NCBI RefSeq assembly: GCF_002806995.1 | Contig: NZ_NIHE01000006.1 | Location: forward strand, 1-64,000 | Length of the DNA: 64,000 bases | Source: Confluentibacter lentus | GTDB lineage: Bacteria > Bacteroidota > Bacteroidia > Flavobacteriales > Flavobacteriaceae | Direction of reading: 5' to 3' | Part shown: in pieces, positions 61,027 through 64,000 of the stretch | Position numbering within the stretch: position 1 is the stretch's first letter | How the letters are laid out: every line of letters begins with the position of its first letter | The notes under the pieces: model-generated | What the model was told of the DNA's origin: nothing | Seen by the model: the letters and a program-made list of their open reading frames with translations, nothing else | The model's database searches: none | Program-made: the position numbers and the translations under genes

Positions 61027-61776
61027 ATGAGAAAACAAATAGTAGCAGGAAACTGGAAAATGAATAATGACTTAGCGCAAACAGAGACGTTAATATCAGA
61101 CTTAAAGAAATACACAAAAATATCTGATGCGGCCGTAATGGTAGCACCAACTTTTACAAATTTGTGGCATGCTTATCAATCTTTAAAAGGCTCAAATATT
61201 GAAGTGATAGCTCAAAATATGCATTTTGCTAAAAATGGCGCTTACACAGGGGAAATAAGTGCTAGTATGTTGAAAAGCATCGGTGTTGAAACCGTTATTT
61301 TAGGGCATAGTGAGCGTCGTGAATATTTTAATGAAACCGATGAGTTATTAGCAAAAAAGGTAGATGCGGCTTTAGATTGTGGTATGAAAGTGATTTTTTG
61401 TTTTGGTGAAGTATTAGCGGATAGAAAGTCTGGTAACCATGAAAAAGTAGTAGAAAGCCAAATAAAAAACGCTTTATTTCATTTGGAAGCAGCATCATTT
61501 TTTAATATCATATTGGCTTATGAACCAGTTTGGGCCATCGGTACGGGCGAAACAGCTAGTCCGGAGCAAGCTCAAGACATGCATGCGTTCATTAGAAAAA
61601 CATTATCAAACAAATATGGTTCTGATGTGGCTGAAGGTGTTTCCATTCTTTATGGAGGCAGTGTAAAACCAAATAATGCCAAAGAAATTTTCTCAAAACC
61701 AGATGTTGATGGTGGGTTAATTGGTGGTGCAGCATTAAATGCGGAAGATTTTTTTGCTATTGTTAACGCGTTCTAA
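61027..61776 (+). CDS. tpiA: Triosephosphate isomerase
   Basis: Interconverts glyceraldehyde-3-phosphate and dihydroxyacetone phosphate in glycolysis. 249 residues from ATG 61027: MRKQIVAGNWKMN (Lys), ILGHSERREYF (catalytic His near 95), LAYEPVWAIGTGETA (catalytic Glu near 167 with loop 6), YGGSVKPNNA and DGGLIGGAAL phosphate loops. A TTG six bases earlier only adds two residues and is not used. Has its own -7 element. Confidence 0.97.
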   Translation: MRKQIVAGNWKMNNDLAQTETLISDLKKYTKISDAAVMVAPTFTNLWHAYQSLKGSNIEVIAQNMHFAKNGAYTGEISASMLKSIGVETVILGHSERREYFNETDELLAKKVDAALDCGMKVIFCFGEVLADRKSGNHEKVVESQIKNALFHLEAASFFNIILAYEPVWAIGTGETASPEQAQDMHAFIRKTLSNKYGSDVAEGVSILYGGSVKPNNAKEIFSKPDVDGGLIGGAALNAEDFFAIVNAF

Positions 61777-61784
61777 AAATTCAT

Positions 61785-61808
61785 GTCATTTCTGCGAAAG
61801 TAGAAATC
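61785..61808. repeat. Degenerate TCATTCCTGC-type palindrome
   Basis: GTCATTTCTGCGAAAGTAGA then AATC; stem ATTTCTGC/GTAGAAAT. Divergent relative of 33599-33627. Confidence 0.6.
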
Positions 61809-61816
61809 TTTAATAA

Positions 61817-62653
61817 ATGTCAAATACAATTTATATAGGTTACGAATTCAAAGTCAGCCCAATTCAACCTGGTGTTGAAATATTAATTGCTGAATTGGGA
61901 TATGCTGGCTTTGAAAGTTTTGTTGAAACCGAGGAAGGTGTGTCTGCTTACATCCAAAAAGACGAATGGAACGATGCCATTTTAGAGGATATTCAAATAC
62001 TAAAATCTCCAGAATTTGAAATCAGTTATAGTTTCAATGATATTGAACAGGTTAATTGGAATGCAGAATGGGAAAAGAATTTCAATCCCATCATTGTTGA
62101 TGGTGAATGTTCTGTTCGTGCGCCGTTTCACGAAAAACCCGATACAAAATTCGATATCATTATTGAACCTAAAATGAGTTTTGGTACGGGACATCATGAA
62201 ACCACACACATGATGATTCAGCATATTTTAAAAACAGATTTACAAAACAAATCGGTTTTAGATATGGGTTGTGGCACGGGTGTTTTGGCTATTCTTGCAG
62301 AAATGAAAGGGGCAAGACCCATTGATGCGGTTGATTATGATAATTGGTGCTATTTGAATAGTTTAGAAAATGTTGAAAGGAATAATTGCAAATACATCAC
62401 GGTTATAGAAGGTGATGCCTCTGTACTAGAAGGCAAACATTACGATGTGATTATTGCGAACATCAATCGGAATATCTTATTAAATGACATGGGAACTTAT
62501 GTATCCTCACTCAATAAAAATGGCATCTTATTTTTAAGCGGTTTTTATAACGATGATATTCCTACAATCCAAGCCGAATGTGAAAAGTATAAGTTAAAGT
62601 TTGAAGAAAAGTTAGAAAGAAACAATTGGGTTTCGCTAAAATTTTTAAATTAG
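61817..62653 (+). CDS. prmA: Ribosomal protein L11 methyltransferase
   Basis: Trimethylates L11 lysines using SAM. 278 residues: N-terminal L11-binding domain, then EPKMSFGTGHHETTHMMIQH, SAM motif VLDMGCGTGVLAI, and IIANINRNILL (NPPY-like). Full length. Sits between tpiA and clpS. Confidence 0.95.
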   Translation: MSNTIYIGYEFKVSPIQPGVEILIAELGYAGFESFVETEEGVSAYIQKDEWNDAILEDIQILKSPEFEISYSFNDIEQVNWNAEWEKNFNPIIVDGECSVRAPFHEKPDTKFDIIIEPKMSFGTGHHETTHMMIQHILKTDLQNKSVLDMGCGTGVLAILAEMKGARPIDAVDYDNWCYLNSLENVERNNCKYITVIEGDASVLEGKHYDVIIANINRNILLNDMGTYVSSLNKNGILFLSGFYNDDIPTIQAECEKYKLKFEEKLERNNWVSLKFLN

Positions 62654-62704
62654 TAACCTAAATCGTTTTTCCTTTGAGAAATTCTTAAACACTAAATAAT
62701 AGCT

Positions 62705-62977
62705 ATGAGTACAAAAGAAAAAGCCTCAGAATTATTACTTGAAGAAGCAGTAAACACTCAAAATGAAATTGTTCTCTATAATGATGATGTGAACACGTTC
62801 GATCATGTTATAGAAACGCTTATTTACGCTTGTGACCACTCTATGGAACAAGCTGAGCAATGCTCAATCATTGTACATTATAAAGGACAATGTACTGTAA
62901 AAACAGGATTGTACGACGACTTAAAGCCGCGTTGTTCTATGCTGCTGGAAGCGGGTTTAAGTGCTGAAATTATTTAA
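62705..62977 (+). CDS. clpS: ATP-dependent Clp protease adaptor ClpS
   Basis: Delivers N-degron substrates to the ClpAP protease. 90 residues: EIVLYNDDVNTFDHVIETL, HSMEQAEQCSIIVHYKG, LKPRCSMLLEAGLSAEI, the family core with the binding pocket His in VIVHYKG position. No clpA gene is in the window. Confidence 0.92.
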   Translation: MSTKEKASELLLEEAVNTQNEIVLYNDDVNTFDHVIETLIYACDHSMEQAEQCSIIVHYKGQCTVKTGLYDDLKPRCSMLLEAGLSAEII

Positions 62978-63086
62978 AAAGCACTCATTACATTTTTTAT
63001 TATAGTCCAGTTTGCTTGGAGCTTACTTTTGTTTATTTATTGTTGCTTTCAAAAACTGAATCTAATTTTCTGTTTTTAAACTAGCT

Positions 63087-63293
63087 TTATTTTTTCGTTT
63101 TGCATGTGTTTATGCCTAATGGTAAATAAAGCGGACAAAAACTAATAAAGCTAGTCAGTACAAAAATGGCCGAAAATGCCATTAAAATATAGGCTAAAGT
63201 ACCTTCAATGGTATCTGTAAAATATAATACAGCAATAACGATCGCAATTACAATCCTAATGCCTCTGTCTAAATCACCCATGTTTTTTTTCAT
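63087..63293 (-). CDS. DUF2892 (YgaP-like) membrane protein
   Basis: A 68-residue protein with two membrane helices (about 13-30 and 34-52): MKKNMGDLDRGIRIVIAIV and FCPLYLPLGINTCKTKK, typical of the DUF2892 family often linked to rhodaneses. It follows the rhodanese gene by 23 nt. Confidence 0.88.
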   Translation of the reverse strand: MKKNMGDLDRGIRIVIAIVIAVLYFTDTIEGTLAYILMAFSAIFVLTSFISFCPLYLPLGINTCKTKK

Positions 63294-63316
63294 AATTAAA
63301 TCAATTTAAATTTGTA

Positions 63317-64000
63317 TTAAAGTGTTGTAGGGCAAACATAATCTGTTAATGGTGCATCGGTTTTTTTAAGGGCATCAATGCCACCTGATATATCAATTAA
63401 ATTATTAAATCCTCTTGCTTTTAATATGGAGGCTGCTATGGCTGAACGATAGCCGCCGGCACAATGAATATAATAGGTTTTGTCTTTGCTTATGGCATTC
63501 ATGTGGTCGTTAATGTAATCCAGAGCAAAATGTTGAACGTTGTTCCCTTTTAGATGTGTGGATTGATATTCACTATCTTTTCGAACATCAAGTACATTCA
63601 AATCTTCATTTTTAATACGTTTTGAAAATGCTTCAGCGGAAATGGAATCTAGCATTTCAACATCTTTTCCAGAAGCTTTCCAAGTACCAAAACCACCATC
63701 TAAAAAACCGAGTGTATTATCATAACCCACACGGGATAATCGTGTCACGGTTTCTTTTTCTTTACCAATAGGGGTTATTAATAAAATAGGTTGTTTTAAG
63801 TCGGTTATTAATGCCCCAACCCAAGGTGCAAATGCGCCATTTAAACCTATGAAAATTGAATTTGGAATATGTCCTTTGGCAAATTCCTGCTCCGTTCTCA
63901 CATCTAAAACCAAGGCATTTTCGTGGTTCGCAATAGATTCAAAATCTTCTGCGCTTAATGCAATATTTCCTTTTTTAAGAACAGTTTCAAAGGTGTCGTA
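63317..64000 (-). CDS. MBL-fold/rhodanese protein, C-terminal part (cut by window edge)
   Basis: The frame runs to base 64000, giving 227 residues of a larger protein. Two tandem rhodanese domains: the first with LVLDVRTEQEFAKGHIPNSI and a loop lacking the active Cys, the second with NVLDVRKDSEYQSTHLKG and IHCAGGYRSAIAASILKARG (active-site Cys). This is the C terminus of the MBL-fold persulfide-dioxygenase-like family with rhodanese tail; the MBL part lies outside the window. Linked to DUF2892. Confidence 0.87.
   Translation of the reverse strand, partial: YDTFETVLKKGNIALSAEDFESIANHENALVLDVRTEQEFAKGHIPNSIFIGLNGAFAPWVGALITDLKQPILLITPIGKEKETVTRLSRVGYDNTLGFLDGGFGTWKASGKDVEMLDSISAEAFSKRIKNEDLNVLDVRKDSEYQSTHLKGNNVQHFALDYINDHMNAISKDKTYYIHCAGGYRSAIAASILKARGFNNLIDISGGIDALKKTDAPLTDYVCPTTL

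Overview
This window is chromosomal DNA from a member of the Bacteroidota, almost certainly a Flavobacteriaceae (marine-type, low-GC) species. The evidence is the very AT-rich composition, the near absence of Shine-Dalgarno sequences, many promoters of the Bacteroidetes type (TAnnTTTG at -7, sometimes with TTG/TTTG about 19 nt upstream), and lineage-typical families: DUF4249 with a TonB-dependent receptor, DUF6095, DUF2490, DUF3810, DUF3667, DUF4293, DUF1599, BT_3928 and 2TM proteins. The naming is from my own recognition of protein families; no search was run.

Layout. 0-9.4 kb: 3' end of a 5S rRNA gene and its terminator, a DinB-like protein, murQ with DUF6095, a DUF4249/TonB-receptor pair, monomeric icd, an 850-bp gap that looks like an independent minus-strand transcription unit, then rplS and trmD. 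9.5-17 kb: a HEPN-like orphan, DUF2490/TerC, Hsp20, a TonB protein, and a LytS-type kinase / 2TM / LytTR regulator module preceded by a tiny signal-peptide-like ORF. 17-25 kb: a coiled-coil membrane orphan with a relic upstream ORF, miaA, a K+ channel, a DEDDh/GIY-YIG nuclease, a four-helix-bundle protein, YggS, a hydroxyacyl-CoA dehydrogenase, a Gfo/Idh oxidoreductase and pcm. 25-37 kb: two barrel-less CarboxypepD-reg proteins, a DEAD-box helicase with a structured leader, an M48 protease, a second four-helix-bundle protein, a SpoU methyltransferase, DUF3810, PepD, and two unknown membrane proteins. 37-51 kb: yidD, cysS, folE, a FadL-like porin, a Gly/Tyr-rich lipoprotein, proS, tRNA-Glu/rpsT, a DUF1275/stress-protein operon, an OmpR-type two-component system and rho. 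51-64 kb: truA, an ABC exporter, cdaA (c-di-AMP synthesis), folP, then the DUF1599/BT_3928/permease/TlpA/tpiA/prmA/clpS run, and a rhodanese protein cut by the window edge.

Most of the window is core metabolism and information processing. I see no phage, transposase, CRISPR array or recognisable defence island. The signals I find most worth following are non-standard: (1) two unrelated loci where a small four-helix-bundle gene is bracketed by inverted AT-rich repeats, recalling the stem-enclosed intervening sequences of 23S rRNA genes, with a solo repeat copy elsewhere; (2) the orphan transcription unit between rplS and icd, with promoter, hairpins and terminator; (3) a 42-codon secreted-peptide-like ORF directly upstream of a LytS/LytTR system whose kinase carries an extra C-terminal 2TM module; and (4) a DnaQ-type exonuclease fused to a GIY-YIG domain with a UvrC-like four-cysteine cluster.
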